Of a stretch of 64,000 nt of DNA, positions 42,910-55,208 are shown one piece after another; position 1 is the stretch's first letter; each line of letters opens with the position of its first letter. Both the position numbers and the translations under genes were made by a program. The notes below the pieces were generated by a model. That model was not told the DNA's origin. It worked only from the letters and a program-made list of their open reading frames with translations, and searched no databases. The stretch comes from Rehmannia glutinosa (Eukaryota; Streptophyta; Magnoliopsida; Lamiales; Orobanchaceae), in the NCBI GenBank assembly GCA_016081115.2, contig CM071926.1, positions 11,917,971 to 11,981,970 on the forward strand. The letters are read 5' to 3'.

Positions 42910-45843
42910 AGAGGATACAATGAGACCACATATTATAGTGAGACAATGTGGACTCATCTCAACCTTCATTTATCTATATTAATGGCTAAGATAAATAGGG
43001 GTTAAAATTACATTAAACATTTAATTAAGACAAAATAAGAGTATAATTGCCAAAACAAACATGTGGGGACCATCCAAATATGGAATCAGTTATTAGGAGA
43101 GAGAAAATCATGTGGGGAGAGAGAAAATCACGAGAAAATTGCGCTGGAGAGAGAAAATCACGCATGTGCTCTGCCATGCAGTATGTTGTGCACTTATCAT
43201 ATATTTGATGTATACTTAACACTATTTTACTGTATGTTTAACATAATTTTTCTGCATATTAAAGTGGTCAAACAAAAACATGTGTGGACCGTGAATTAAG
43301 GAATCAATTATATATAGAGAGAGAATCACGCTCATTAATATGTGGGGACTGTGGATTAAGTATATCAGTTATAGAGAGAGAGAAAGAAAAAATCACGCTC
43401 ATTATTGTACTATATATTTAACATATATTTACAGTATATTTAACACTTTTTTGTTGTGTATTTAACATATTTGTACTGCATATTACAATTGTCAAACAAA
43501 AACATGTGGGGACTGTAAATTAAGGAATCAATGAAAAAGATTATTCTCGGCAGACCAATAATTACGGTATACCAAATAACAATAATTAAAAGATCAACAA
43601 CTAATAAATACAAATCAATTAACTAAATTATTATACAGTAAACTATATCTAACTATACAATAAAATCAGGTTATGTATGCATTAAACTATATCTAACTGT
43701 ACAACAAAATCAGACTTCCTATACAGTAAACTATGTGTAACTATACAATAAAATCAGACTACTTATACAGTAGACTAAGTCTAACTATACAATAAAATCA
43801 GACTATGTATACAGTCGCCCTCGACGCATTGTTCACGTAGCCATGATTAACAAAACACCAGTCCTAGCACAAAAACCCAAAAAAAAAATGTCAGTGCAGA
43901 ATATATAAAAAACATATGGTAAAAATTAACTAAATAAGCATTAAAACACATATAAGCATACATCGAAATCTCCTAAATAATCATCGAAACACATATAAGT
44001 ACATACATCAAATATTAACTAATTACACAGTAAAACACATCTAAGTATACATCGAAAAACATATACGTATACATTTACCTATACAAAAATATAAGTATAC
44101 ATCAAACCTACAAAACATTACTTCCTTTCTTCAACTAGAAAAACCAGAACCTCCATTAACCTCCATATAGAGAGTTTCGTGATTGAGTTTCGAATTACGT
44201 GCCTTGGTCGCTTGATCATCGGAAGTTCGGACATTCTTTCCCTTCAAAAATTTGAACGGAAAAAACTTTGCCCATCAAACAAAAATTAGTATAGTTCATA
44301 TCAGAGAAGCAAAATTATAACAAATTAAAAGGAATGAAAAAGAGGTTTTAGGTAAACGAAGATTCAATCATCGTATTAGGTAAACCAATTACCAATAGAA
44401 AAAATGGAAAATGAAACTTGAACTCCAATAATTCTCATCGAAAAAGATGACAACCTTGGATTCCACGTCTTGGCGGCACGATCAGATCGAGAAGTGCAAA
44501 AATTTGTTTAACTGCTCGGAAATAATATGACGACTGAGAGAGGGGAGAACCGATTTGGGGGGAGTTGCCAATTAGGGGTGAAAACTACTAATAAGTAAAT
44601 GACCAACCTGCCTTTATTTGATTTTTAAAAAAAAAAGAGGGCACTAAATCAACCAAATCTCAACCATCTAAGTGTAACGACCCGAATATTTATGCCTTAA
44701 TAAGAATTTTATTAATCATGTTATTTGTTTATTTTATAGAATAATAATGATTAATTAGAAATTTATTAATGATTTTACACATAGTTAATTTGTTAAATTA
44801 CGGATTATAAAAGAGTCTTTTATATGGACTGTGAATTTATTTTATTTGGGAATTATACGAATAATTGGGCCTTTAATTGTTTGGAGCTTTATATCAGGCT
44901 CATATTGTTAGTAAGTTAACTATAAGCCCATATACTCTAAACCTAGCCCAATTAGAAGTAGGTTAAAACACAGATATAAGACACGCAAAACACACACAGA
45001 GAACACACAGAATGCACGATCAGAAATTAGAAGAGAAGTCGGCCAAGAAAGGAGAAAAGAGAAGAAAGATAGGTGACTTCCCCAACGCGATTGATTCGAA
45101 AAAGGATTTTAACCCCTAGTTGAACAAACAAGTAATCTCGTTAGTTTCATGTAGAATTAGGATTCAATTATTATGATATCCAACAGGAAGGCCTGTCGCC
45201 CAATATATATGGATTTATGTGTTCTATTCTAAAGATTCTTATGTATTTAATTGGATGTTTATCTGTGATTGTGAATCTGAGCAGCTGAACGAACCTATGC
45301 TTTCGAAATCATGCATGCAGACATATTAAATCTGAAAATACGAGTTAGGTCACTGCATGAAACTCACGTATGGACTCACCATTAAATTAATGTATGTTGC
45401 TTTTAGTTGGATTTTAAAATATAGTAGAATTCATGTGTCAACTTCAAGAATTTGTTGGAGGCTTGAGTTGTTAATAGCATTAATTATAGAGTAGGTCTCC
45501 TATCAGACGGTCTAACGGGTCTTAATTGGTTAGACGGATCCCTACATCCAACCCAATACCCAATTAGAAAAAGGTCGAAAAAATATGCAAATCTCGCCTG
45601 TGCCCACTGCGCACAGTCTACAACTTCCCATTCTTTTCTCATTAAATTATTTTACATATTTTTTTATCATTAAGTTGTTTGCTGTACTGAATCACAAACA
45701 ATTCATAGGCATCAAAACCCGTGTGGTGGAGAATTGTAATACTAAGTGTTTCTTTGATGGATCCTTATATATTGATGATATTGGATTATTTTTTCAGCTC
45801 AAATTAATTGAATTTTCCTGTTTTTCTTTTTTTTTTCCAAATG

Positions 45844-45945
45844 AAATTTGTAACGATTGGGATGAGGTACAGGAAGTACTGCGGAGTGGAGTGGTCGGAA
45901 TGTGCGGGGGAGAAACCTTGCGACTATCTTGATGATTTATCTAGT
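45844..45945 (+). pseudogene. Captured fragment resembling plant secretory phospholipase A2
   Basis: One frame reads KFVTIGMRYRKYCGVEWSEC and then AGEKPCDYLDD. Plant secretory PLA2 proteins have a calcium-binding loop of the order YCGxxxxxCxGxxPCDxLD, preceded by FCT....lRYGKYCG; both features are recognisable here. About 15 bp on, in another frame, a HD pair occurs where the family has its catalytic His-Asp, but a stop follows. The fragment is about 34 codons, has lost a cysteine of the preceding block and cannot make an enzyme. It lies wholly inside the Mutator-like element. Confidence 0.6.
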
Positions 45946-46179
45946 GAAAAAAACTAGAGGCCATGATTGATGTTTTTTGGGTTCCCAGTGGTAAGTGATA
46001 GATGCATCGAGTGCGGTGAAGACATGAAGAGAATTGTTCCAGCTTTTTCATGATTTGTCTCATTTACGTGCATTTGCTTATAAGAATTTTTATAGATGGG
46101 GCTCAGGAAGATTTCATTTAACATGGGCTAAGGAATATTTTATTTAACTTACTTTTCAAGAGATAAACTAATACTTTTT

Positions 46180-46915
46180 AAGGTAACAACTAATATTTTT
46201 CAGTGAAACTACTAATACATTTTATTGGAAAAACTTATACTATTTAGGAAAATTACTAAAAACATTTCAGTGGGAAAAAACAATATGTTTCAGGGGAACT
46301 ACTAATATATTTAAGAAGAACTGCTAATACATTTTAGAAGGACGACTAATACTTTTTAGAAGGATTGATAATACATTTTGGGAGAAAAATTTAATTATAT
46401 TCAAGGGAACTACTAATACATTTTAGAAGAACTGCTATACTTTTTAGAAGGACGGCTAATACTTTTCGTATGATTTCGTTAATATATTTTGGGATAAAAA
46501 TTTAATTATATTTAGGAAACAACTAATACATTTTAGAAGAACTGCTAATACTTTTTTGAAGGACAACTAATACATTTCGGGAGTATATTCATGAGAAAAA
46601 ATACTAAAAAAACTCTTTAGGGAACTACTAATACATTTCAGAAGTACTACTATTTTTTAGAAGGACGACTAATACTTTTCAGAAGGACTTTTAATACATT
46701 TAGTGAGAAAATTTTAATTTATTTCAAGGAACTACTAATACTTTTTCGATTAACTACTAATACTTTTTTGAGGAATTGCTAATACATTTTGAGAGTATAT
46801 TAAGGAGAAATACTAAAAAACTCTTCAGGAAACTAATAATACATTTCAGAATAACTGCTAATACTTTTTAGAAGAACGACTAATACATTTCAGACGGACT
46901 GATAATACATGTGCT
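46180..46915. repeat. Minisatellite, unit of about 20-22 bp (ACTAATAC...TTT)
   Basis: Some 30 imperfect units alternate between GGAACTACTAATACATTT and GAAGGACGACTAATACTTTT. The same motif in inverted orientation (AAAAGTATTAGTTTTCCC) fills 52255-52480. Confidence 0.88.
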
Positions 46916-47184
46916 CCCTGAAAACTAATAAACCACCATTGCTAATATTATGGAAATGCCACCAGATCCGCGGGTCAGATCCGTCTAACAGGTCAGACCC
47001 GTTAGACGGTCTGATAGGAGTTTTTGTGTTAATTATAAAACTTGTTTCATGATTAACATTCTAACCGAAAATAGACTCAAAAGGCTCAAGTTGTTCCATT
47101 ACAATGTAATTATACATAAGACATATTCTCGTGTACTGTTGGAACGAAATTAATTGAGATATAAGAAATTCTATTACAAACCTA

Positions 47185-47645
47185 TTTTCTAGTTAATCGA
47201 ATATAGGGTTTTTCCTTAATTAATTGGATTTATGATTTTTTCTTAACTAATTGAATATAGGGTTTTCCCTTAATTAAATGAATGTAGGGTATTTCCCTAA
47301 CAAAGTGAACATGTGACTCTTTCCCAAGTATATTTGAATCTAGACTCTAGAGTTCACAAATTAATTGAACGTAATATTTTCCTGATTAGTTGAGCATAGG
47401 TTTTATTCCTGATTAATTGAATATAAGATTTTCAATGATTAGTTGAACATAGGGTTATCCCTAATTAACTAAATGTACTTTTTCCTAACTAATTGGACGC
47501 ATGGATTTTCCTATTAACTGAATGTATGGTTTTTCACTAACTAGTTGATTATGTAGGCTTTCCCTTAACTAACTGAATGTAATATTATTCCTAATTAATT
47601 GCACGTAAGGTTTTCCCTAATCAGTTGAATGTGGTGTTTTGTTCT
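47185..47645. repeat. Tandem repeat inside the solo LTR, unit of about 35-40 bp
   Basis: About a dozen imperfect units contain CTAATTGAATATAGGGTTTT and then CCCTTAATTA. Confidence 0.8.
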
Positions 47646-47924
47646 CAAATTGTTCAAGTTAATGCGATTTAATTATTATGTTATGCGTTTATGTTTATTC
47701 TCGTATTTAATGAAAAGTTGCATCACTTAGGTCCATGCATCATGTATTCATGTTAATGTATGTTAATGACATTTCACAAGCATCCAAAGATTAAGTAAAG
47801 TCAAGTCATAAAGTATAACGTTTTTCAAAGAAATGGGTGCACATTGTTCTATGATGCTGGAGTGAGTGGGAAATGGGCGCGGGGGACCGGCGTTCCGATC
47901 ATGTGCCGCTTGCGGCTAATGTTA

Positions 47925-48010
47925 ATGTTCAAGGAAAAGGGCCTTCGGGCAAAACGAATGGAAATGGGCCTTGGGGCAAACGAATGGAAATGGGCCTTCG
48001 GGCAAAATCA
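47925..48010. repeat. Short tandem repeat inside the solo LTR
   Basis: Three units of about 25-30 bp with GGGCCTTCGGGCAAAACGAA / ATGGAAATGGGCCTT. The open frame at 47844-48092 is made largely of it. Confidence 0.8.
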
Positions 48011-48625
48011 CGGGTTCCAAATAACAAGGCCCACTGCGACCCTGATTAGAACAATATGTTACCAGGTGAGCTCACGCCTTAAGAACATTTAATGAAAAGA
48101 AAGACAATGTTTAAAGTATGAATGTCAAAGATTTTTAAGTAAAGAAAACGTAAAGTCTTTTTAAGTTAAATGTAAGATATTGCATTAGGCATGCATTCAT
48201 GCATGAGATTACTTGTTGAGCTCCTTTAGCTCATTCCACGAATGTTAAATTTTTCAGATGAGAAGGCAGAGAGGAAGGAGATGGCCTGGCGTAGTGACTC
48301 GGGGAACCCATGTCAATGGAATCATTTTATTTTCAAGGTTTTGACTTTTTAATTTATTAAATGTCGAATGTCGTTTTATTTTTAGTACAAGTGATTTTTA
48401 TTCCGCTGCAAAGTTTTTCAAAAGAAGTAAGATTTTTATTATTCCATATTTTTAAGCACTCTTTAGAGTATTTCTATTTTAATTTCTTATTTTGCATAAA
48501 TATTCAAGTAAGCTAGAAATGGTGCTACACTAAGATTTTAAATCAGTGGACAGGATTAGTCCACACTGTCTCACTCTAATTATGTGGTCTCATTTGATCC
48601 TATTCCTATATATATGTATGTATAT

Positions 48626-51600
48626 GATCTGGATCTGGTGAGTCCACATAAATTATGTGAGTATGTAAGACCAAATCTAGAGCGTTGATTTAATTTTTAA
48701 ATGGTCTAGATTAAACAGTTTTTGATTATTTTATAATGATTAATTATTGGAGAAAATGACATTTTGGAAAACACAATTTATATCAATTATTAGAGGGAAA
48801 GTTATTTTTGGTAGTGGCTTTTCATATTGCTACAATTTAGGGAATGATTTTCACAAGTCTTCTCTTTCAAATCTTTTCTCTTGGCTTTTCTCTTCCAAAT
48901 CTTTTCACACGTCTCCATCTTTCTGAGAAAAACCCCAATCTCGTGAAAACTCCAATCTCCATAGCCATTGTGGAAAACCCCACCAAAAGAGCATCTCCAT
49001 CGATACGTGTTAAAGATTTCTCAACATCTTTGTGAAAAAACCCATCAGAAGAAATCTTGCGACAACAAATCGACGCCAACATTGTAGGTGAAGCAATTGA
49101 TTTTTCCTTATTATTTCATCATTTTTTTCGGGAATTTCTTGGTGACGTGATTTTTCTCCAGCATTTGACAATGACTATATTTCTTGTTTTTTGTAATGTT
49201 TTATTGTTGCTGTTTTGCAAAACATAGAACCATAAATAATTGTGGTTTTCTATTTTTTTGTTGGTTGTTAGATGTACTGTTGCATTTTGTAGGATATTGA
49301 TATGGTGTTGATCTTAGTTTTGAGTTTTGGGTATTTAAAATTCTTTGTTTTCTAGTCGGCGTAAATTGTTGTATTTTGGGTTTTAGTTTTTGTACAACAC
49401 GATAAAAATTTTAGGAAATAGGGTTTATAAATAGATCATGTTTTTGTTCAAGTATGTGCAAATGCTTATTGATTTTCGGAATAATGCTTATTTATGTTCT
49501 TCTAAATGCATAATTAGGATCTGCTGTGAGTTTTTTGTTATTTTTTATTTACTGATTTTACTAGTTGAAAAAACAAAGTTAGCAGACAGGGAGATTACTT
49601 AACTAGGCTTTCAACTGCTTATTGTTGTTGTGCTTATATGTGTTTTATATTATGTTTATCTATGTTTTATATTATGCTCTCAAATTAAGGGGTAATTAAC
49701 ATTGTCATGTTTTTTTCGGGGATTGCTTATTGATGTTTTCAATTGCTTATTGTTGTTGATAATTATACTTATTTATAGTTTGTTTTCTGCTTATACATGT
49801 CTTAATGCTTATGTTTGGTTGGTTTTTATGCTTATAAATGTTTTTGTTTGTTAATAAATGCTTTAAATAAATGACTAGTGTTTTTTTTTCATAGATTTTC
49901 TGTTGGAAATGACAAAAGATGTAATGAGCGAGCAGAGGAAGTCGGTTTTGGGACGGGCGAAGGAGTTTGCTAAATAGAGTTAGGATCGCAACAAAATGTT
50001 GTTGTTTCATACTTTTGATCAAAATGTTGAATATTGTAGTATTTTATAGTCATTTTAAATATGGTTGGTTTTGACGTCATGCTTAGTTGATATAGGAATG
50101 TTTTCTAGTTAGTGTCATATTTATTTTCATAGTTTTTAGATACTGTAAGCAGAATTCTATTGCTTTGTAAGCAAAATTCAATTGCTTTGTAAGCAATTAT
50201 TTTCATGGTTTGATGGTTTTGTAAGCATAATTCAATTGCTTTCTAAGCACCATAACATCCTTTCACAAGCAATACTTTACGCACAAATAAGCAATTGAAC
50301 ATATGAGACTGTTAACTAAATTTTGCAAGAATGTTAAATTATTTGCTCAAAAAACACTACAACAGTCACAAATAAAGCTGAGTACATAGTAATAAGCATT
50401 ACAATAACCACACATAGGCAATTTGTAATATGTGAATAACCAGTATTAAACAAATAAATAAGCAGTCACAACATATTCTCGAACACAAACTTTTTTTATT
50501 TATTAAAAATTATTTTAAAAATGGTATTCCGTTGTCCATATTATCAAAATTCATTCCCTCTTTTGGAATCATATTTTCATCACATTCTGGTATCCAGTTC
50601 GGATATGAATCCGATGTTATTTCAATGGCACATGTGCAATCCCAACTAATTCAAACAAAATAAATAATTAAACAACATTTAGAATATACATAAGTGTATA
50701 GTTATGCACATGTAAGCAAACGTCTAGCCATAGCTAAGCAAAGTACTGAGTTAGAACAAATGGGGACGTAATAAAAATTTGAATACATACATACAAGCAA
50801 GTATGCGTGCATACATAAGCAACATTTTAGTATCACCCAAGCAAATTTCTGGGTTGAAAAAACCATCAACGATTGAATGAATAAGAGTCCATATAAGTAT
50901 AAGTTTTTCATTTTTTGCATAACATGATAGTTCTTCTGAAACAAACTATTATTAATGTGAGAGTTTAAAACACAGTAAAACCTAAGCAACATTTTGCATA
51001 CGTGTGAGCAAGTATTTAAGCACATATAAGCAACATTTTGACCATATCAAGTAATGTTTTTAAAAAACAATGGGAATGACGAAATTTAATGGGATTTTCA
51101 AGATTTAGCACATGGAGTTAATGAACATATCATCAAATTTGTTTGGAAATCAACTATACGGCGTGGGTTGAATGAAGGATGCCACCAATTGTGGGTAACT
51201 CCCTCATTTTCATGGGATTGACTAGATTTAGTCAACCTCCCTATTTTTATGTGGACTAATTTGCCCCCATTTTGACTTTACCATATATTTTATTAACATT
51301 AATAAACAACAACCCTACACTACGTAAAATTTAATATATACTACGATGCACCACGAGTACATTAACTACATAAGTCATAAGTAACAAACTCATACTACAT
51401 AAGCAACAAGCCTATACTACACAAGCAATGAATATACACTACGTATGCACAACAGATACATTAACTACATAAGCAACAAACTCATACTACATAAGCAACA
51501 AGCCTATACTACATAAGCAACGAATATACACTATGTATGCACCTCAGATACATTAACTACATAAATAAGTCATAAGCAATAAGCCCATACTACATAAGCA

Positions 51601-52079
51601 TCAAATAGACGCTACCTATGCAACACAAATACATAACTACATAAACAAGTAAGATGCAACAATTCTATACTACATAAGCAACAAATATACACTACATATG
51701 CAACACATATATGATTAAATTGCACATGTAATATGGTTATACTACACATGCAATATGATTATATTACATAAGCAGTTAACAACAGAATACGATGGGAGAA
51801 AAAAAAAACATGAAATATGAGGGAATATGGGTTACTCAAAAAACTGAAAGCACGTGTCGCGTGAAAGGGGGAAAGAAATTGAACGTGATTGAAATCTCAT
51901 CAAATCTCAATAACTGATTCTATATTGTAAAATGACCACCCTACCCTTCTTAGTTGTTGAAACAAAAAAATAAATATAAACCCCCCATAAATATATGGAC
52001 CACCCAAAAATATAAATATATGGTTAGAATTGGTTCCTATGGACTCACCTCAATTGGGAGGACCCATTAAATCCAAATC
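48626..52079. mobile_element. TA-flanked inverted-repeat element T4 (diverged)
   Basis: The left end GATCTGGATCTGGTGAGTCC pairs with the right end, read inward: GATTTGGATTTAATGGGTCC and then AATTGAGGTGAG. The right end also resembles the left end of T2 (GATTTGG...GTGAGAC). TA-rich runs lie outside both ends. Inside are several arrays: TGCTTATTGTTGTT-type words (49450-49870), TTGCTTTGTAAGCAAAATTC (50150-50260) and ACTACATAAGCAACAA (51300-51775). No transposase frame is visible. The short frame around 49906-49980 (TKDVMSEQRKSVLGRAKEFA) looks protein-like but is unplaced. Confidence 0.65.
51300..51775. repeat. Minisatellite in T4 (ACTACATAAGCAACAA)
   Basis: About 15 imperfect units of about 25-35 bp carry ACTACATAAGCAACAAGCCT or TACACTACGTATGCAACA. 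Confidence 0.8.
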
Positions 52080-52087
52080 ATATATAT

Positions 52088-52485
52088 GACAAAGATTTGG
52101 GTTAGAGACCATCTAACGGGTTTTTTCCGTAGGCGGATCCAACCCGACTCAGGTTTATTTGTAACTTCATGCGCCGGTGGTATTTTTGTAATATTCTGAG
52201 GGCAGTGTCCTATGATTTACGGGCCGGTGGCATTTTTATATATTAGGGGCCTTTAAAAGTATTAGTTTTTTCCCTGAAAAGTATTAGTAGTACATCTGAA
52301 AAGTATTTGTAATCTCCGAACAATATTAGCAGGTGAAGTAATATTAGGCAACCTCAAAAGTATTAGTTTTCCCTTGAAAAGTATTAGTAATCCCCTGAAA
52401 AAGTATCAGTAACCCTTTTGAGCAGTTTTTTTAGTCATCCTCATGAAAAGTATTGGTTTTCCCCCAAAAGTATCGGGCGGATTTT
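52088..52485. mobile_element. Mutator-like family, truncated copy (copy 3)
   Basis: It starts GACAAAGATTTGGGTTAGAG and then ACCATCTAACGGG, matching the right end of the element at 45489-47028 read inward. GGATCC and GGTGGCATTTTTA words follow. The AAAAGTATTAG minisatellite then runs to about 52480. The other half is missing; Copia sequence begins soon after. Confidence 0.7.
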
Positions 52486-52489
52486 ATGC

Positions 52490-53877
52490 CAGATTTTGTG
52501 ATGATATTTGACATATTTTCTATTATGTGAATATTGCTGATAATCTTGGATGTGTAATCTAAATTGATTCAGTCATTTTAATTGTCATTTATTCACTTTT
52601 CTTATGAACATGGTATATGGAAAGATGTTCGATAAATGGGTAATGGTATGTAAAGTGAACGAAGGACTAGAGAACAAAGTTATCGACTTGACCGCTGAAA
52701 AAGACTCTCTGAAAAGAGAAGTAATAAAACTTGAGAAGCTGGCCACTAAAAGGAACGATGAACTTGCTAAAGTAAGAGGGGAACTTAATGACACCTTGGC
52801 CTTTGTGAAAAAAACTGAATACCGGGAAAGGTAGGCTGGATGAAATCCTATCTCAAAGAAAGGTTCATCAAGATCATGCAGGTATTGGTTTTGCTCCTAA
52901 CAAAAACACGGCTCAGCATGATCGAAAATCTAAAACTGTTTTTGTAAAAGAAGATAACCCCTTTTCTTCTATTGTCAAGAAAAACACACGTTTGTCACTA
53001 TTGTAATTGTGTTGGTCATATTAGACCTAAGTGTTTTCTCTTATAGAAGAACTTTAGGCAAGGAAAAGTGTCACCTTATATGTTACAACACCAGCAAAGG
53101 AGCACTCCTAGGGTTAAAATTGATTTGTCTACAAAACCTAGGAAAGTCTGGATTAGAAAGGATGATATAACTTGCTTTGTTGTGCACATTTCTTTGAAAG
53201 CCAACATTACTGATTCTTGGTGTTTCGACAGTGGATGCTCTCATTATATGACCGGTGACCTACAAAAAACTCAGTGATTTTAAAAATAATGAAAATGGTC
53301 TGGTCACTTTTGGTGATGGTGTTAAAGGAAAGGTTTTGGAAAAAGGGACGTTAAATGTCGTAGGACTTCCCCATTTGAAAAATGTCATGTATGTTGAAGG
53401 CTTGAAAGCTAATCATATTAGCATCAGCCAATTGTGTGATGATGATTTATGTGTCAAATTTGATAAGAATGTTTTTAATGTCTTTGATAATTCTGGCAAT
53501 TATATTCTGAAAGGAAATAGGTCTTCCGCTAACTGTTATTTATTGCAGGAACAACTCCAGTGTTACAACACTGAGTGTCATCACACTACTCTGAGTGAAT
53601 CTGGAATATGGCATCAGAGAATGAGTCACTTGAATTTTTGTGGCATGCATAATCTGATCAAAATAAGAGTTGTAGTTGGAGTTCCTAAATTGAATATAGG
53701 AATCATTGGATGTGTGAATGGGACTACTAAACCTTGTATATTCTATTTATCTAATGTTAACAATAACTTGACTGGGTTTAGTGATGTTGATTTGACAGGT
53801 GATGTCTAGACCGAAAGAGCACTACTGGAGGATGTATCTACCTTGGTAACAATTTAGTTTCATGGTACACTAAGAAA
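52490..53877 (+). pseudogene. Copia (Sirevirus-like) element, gag-protease part
   Basis: Frames in order give a coiled-coil gag segment (NEGLENKVIDLTAEKDSLKR), KLDEILSQRKVHQDHAG near 52833, a zinc knuckle CHYCNCVGHIRPKCF near 52997-53040, the protease site SWCFDSGCSHYMTG (53217-53255), VTFGDGVKGKVLEKGTL, then GIWHQRMSHLNFCGMHNLIK (the GAG-pre-integrase region). Near 53700 it jumps straight to NNLTGFSDVDL and LGNNLVSWYTKKQ, which belong to the RNase H region. Integrase core and all of RT are therefore deleted. The element is then interrupted at 53878 and resumes at 62053. Confidence 0.85.
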
Positions 53878-53882
53878 CAAAG

Positions 53883-55208
53883 TGTTAGTCCAAGTGGCTA
53901 CGATAATCTAGAGGGGGTGAATAGATTATATCGATTTTTCGCAAATCACCCTCTTTTTCGAATCAACAAGTAAATGACAAGAATGTAAATACGGAAATTA
54001 AACAACACTCGTTGATTTAAAGAGGTTCAACCCACCTAGGGCCTAATCCTCTACCACCCCAGTATCTCCGGGATGTATTTCAAAAAGAAAAAGATTTTAT
54101 TAATTACCACAATTAATACAACACCTTGAGGATCACCACAATCCTCTTACAACACCTTCAAGGAGATTATCACAATCTTCCTTCACCACCTTTGAAGAGT
54201 ACCACACTCTTCAAACACCTATCACCTAAATCACCCAAGTGTATTCTTACCACAAGAATACTCACAAGGATGTCTTGTGTTGAATGATGGACAAAATTCA
54301 AGATTACAACTCTATGAAACCAATACAAAGACTGAGTGCAAGTGTAATCAAGAATCAAAAAGCCTAGACCTCAAAGATGTGCAAGTGAGAGTACTTAAAG
54401 GCTATTACAACAAGAATGTAAAAATGAAAGCTTGAACAATTTGCGATTTCTTGTTGTGTATTTTGCTTGTATGTGTTGTGTCTTGTGTCTTCAATTCATC
54501 CTCTATTTATAGGGAAGCTTCACCAACATAGGCTCCCAACATAGGCTCCTCTATCTTCACTTTTGTCTACAAAAAGAAGATCACAAGATGTAGAAATATT
54601 GTACAAAATTGAAAAGCAAATCTTGTGTCACAGATTACAACGGTTGGAATTTTGCTATCAAAAAATAACATGGGCGATCGGTTTGCCCTGTTGAAGATTT
54701 CGACCGTTTTTAAAAAATAGTGCGATCCGGTAGGGGTTGCGGGGTTCGACCGGTCGCCGCTGTGGGTGCGACGGCCGCCCTCCCCCGGACCGGTCCCCCC
54801 GCTCCATTTTTCAATTCCGTAAGTTCTGCTTTCGTGTTTTCTTATCTTCGTGCACAGTCGACCATTTGGGCGACCTGGCCGACTTCCCTTTGAAATGTTG
54901 TCCGATTTATTTCAAAAATAAACTTCAAGAAATACTCCAAAAAATTAGTAAAAACATTTTAAATTATTTGGGAGTATTTAGACAACATTTATAAACATAG
55001 TTTTGGTGTAAAAACCAATTTAAACAAAACCATCAAAAGTGTTTGTCCAATTTTTATCAAATTAAAAACTCTAAGAAATACTCCAAAAATTAGTAAAAAC
55101 ATTTTAAATTATTTAGGAGTATTTGGACAACATATAAAAACATTGTTTTGGTATAAAATCTTATTAAAACAAAATCATCATAATCTTGATAAAAACATTT
55201 ATCTAACA
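53883..55208 (-). repeat. 3' LTR of the Sirevirus, 1326 bp
   Basis: It holds the TATA-like CTATAAATAG (minus strand, near 54510), a GC-rich zone of CGACCGGTC-type palindromes (54720-54810), and two stem-loop units with GTTGTCC and GGAGTATTTGGACAAC arms (about 54896-54985 and 55031-55135). Confidence 0.92.

Larger units (their letters stand above)
45489..47028. mobile_element. Mutator-like element with captured gene fragment and minisatellite (copy 2)
   Basis: TTAATTATA flanks it at 45480-45488 and 47029-47037. The left end is GAGTAGGTCTCCTATCAGAC followed by GGTCTAACGGGTC. The right end read inward is CACAAAAACTCCTATCAGAC followed by CGTCTAACGGGTC. A 9-bp TSD and these ends fit the Mutator superfamily. 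The left third carries a phospholipase-like fragment; the right half is a minisatellite. No transposase frame is present. Confidence 0.85.
44673..48529. mobile_element. Solo LTR with TSD CTAAG, split by a MULE
   Basis: The insert runs TGTAACGACCCGAATATTTA to GAAATGGTGCTACA and is flanked by CTAAG at 44668-44672 and 48530-48534. TG...CA ends, a 5-bp TSD and the start TGTAACGACCCG (common in plant Ty3/gypsy LTRs) point to a single LTR left by recombination between two LTRs. Without the nested 1.55 kb it is about 2.3 kb. No primer site, gag or pol is present. Strand is not assigned. Confidence 0.8.
42905..48608. mobile_element. TA-flanked inverted-repeat element T3, split by a solo LTR
   Basis: The left part (42905 on) closely follows T1: TAGGGAGAGGATACAATGAG, then the GAGAGAAAATCACG repeats and the same flanking words. 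The right end at 48545-48608, read inward, is TAGGAATAGGATCAAATGAG, again as in T1. Between 44673 and 48529 a foreign LTR is inserted; without it the element is about 1840 bp. No transposase frame is seen. Confidence 0.8.

Noticed and set aside
47844..48092. Protein-coding gene
   Set aside because: The frame is mostly a short tandem repeat within the solo LTR.
44673..48529. Complete LTR retrotransposon
   Set aside because: There is only one LTR-like body, no primer site, no gag or pol, and the ends carry a simple TSD; a solo LTR explains it better.
50702..51025. 107-codon minus-strand frame in T4
   Set aside because: It is built from AAGCAACATTTT-type repeats and has no domain.
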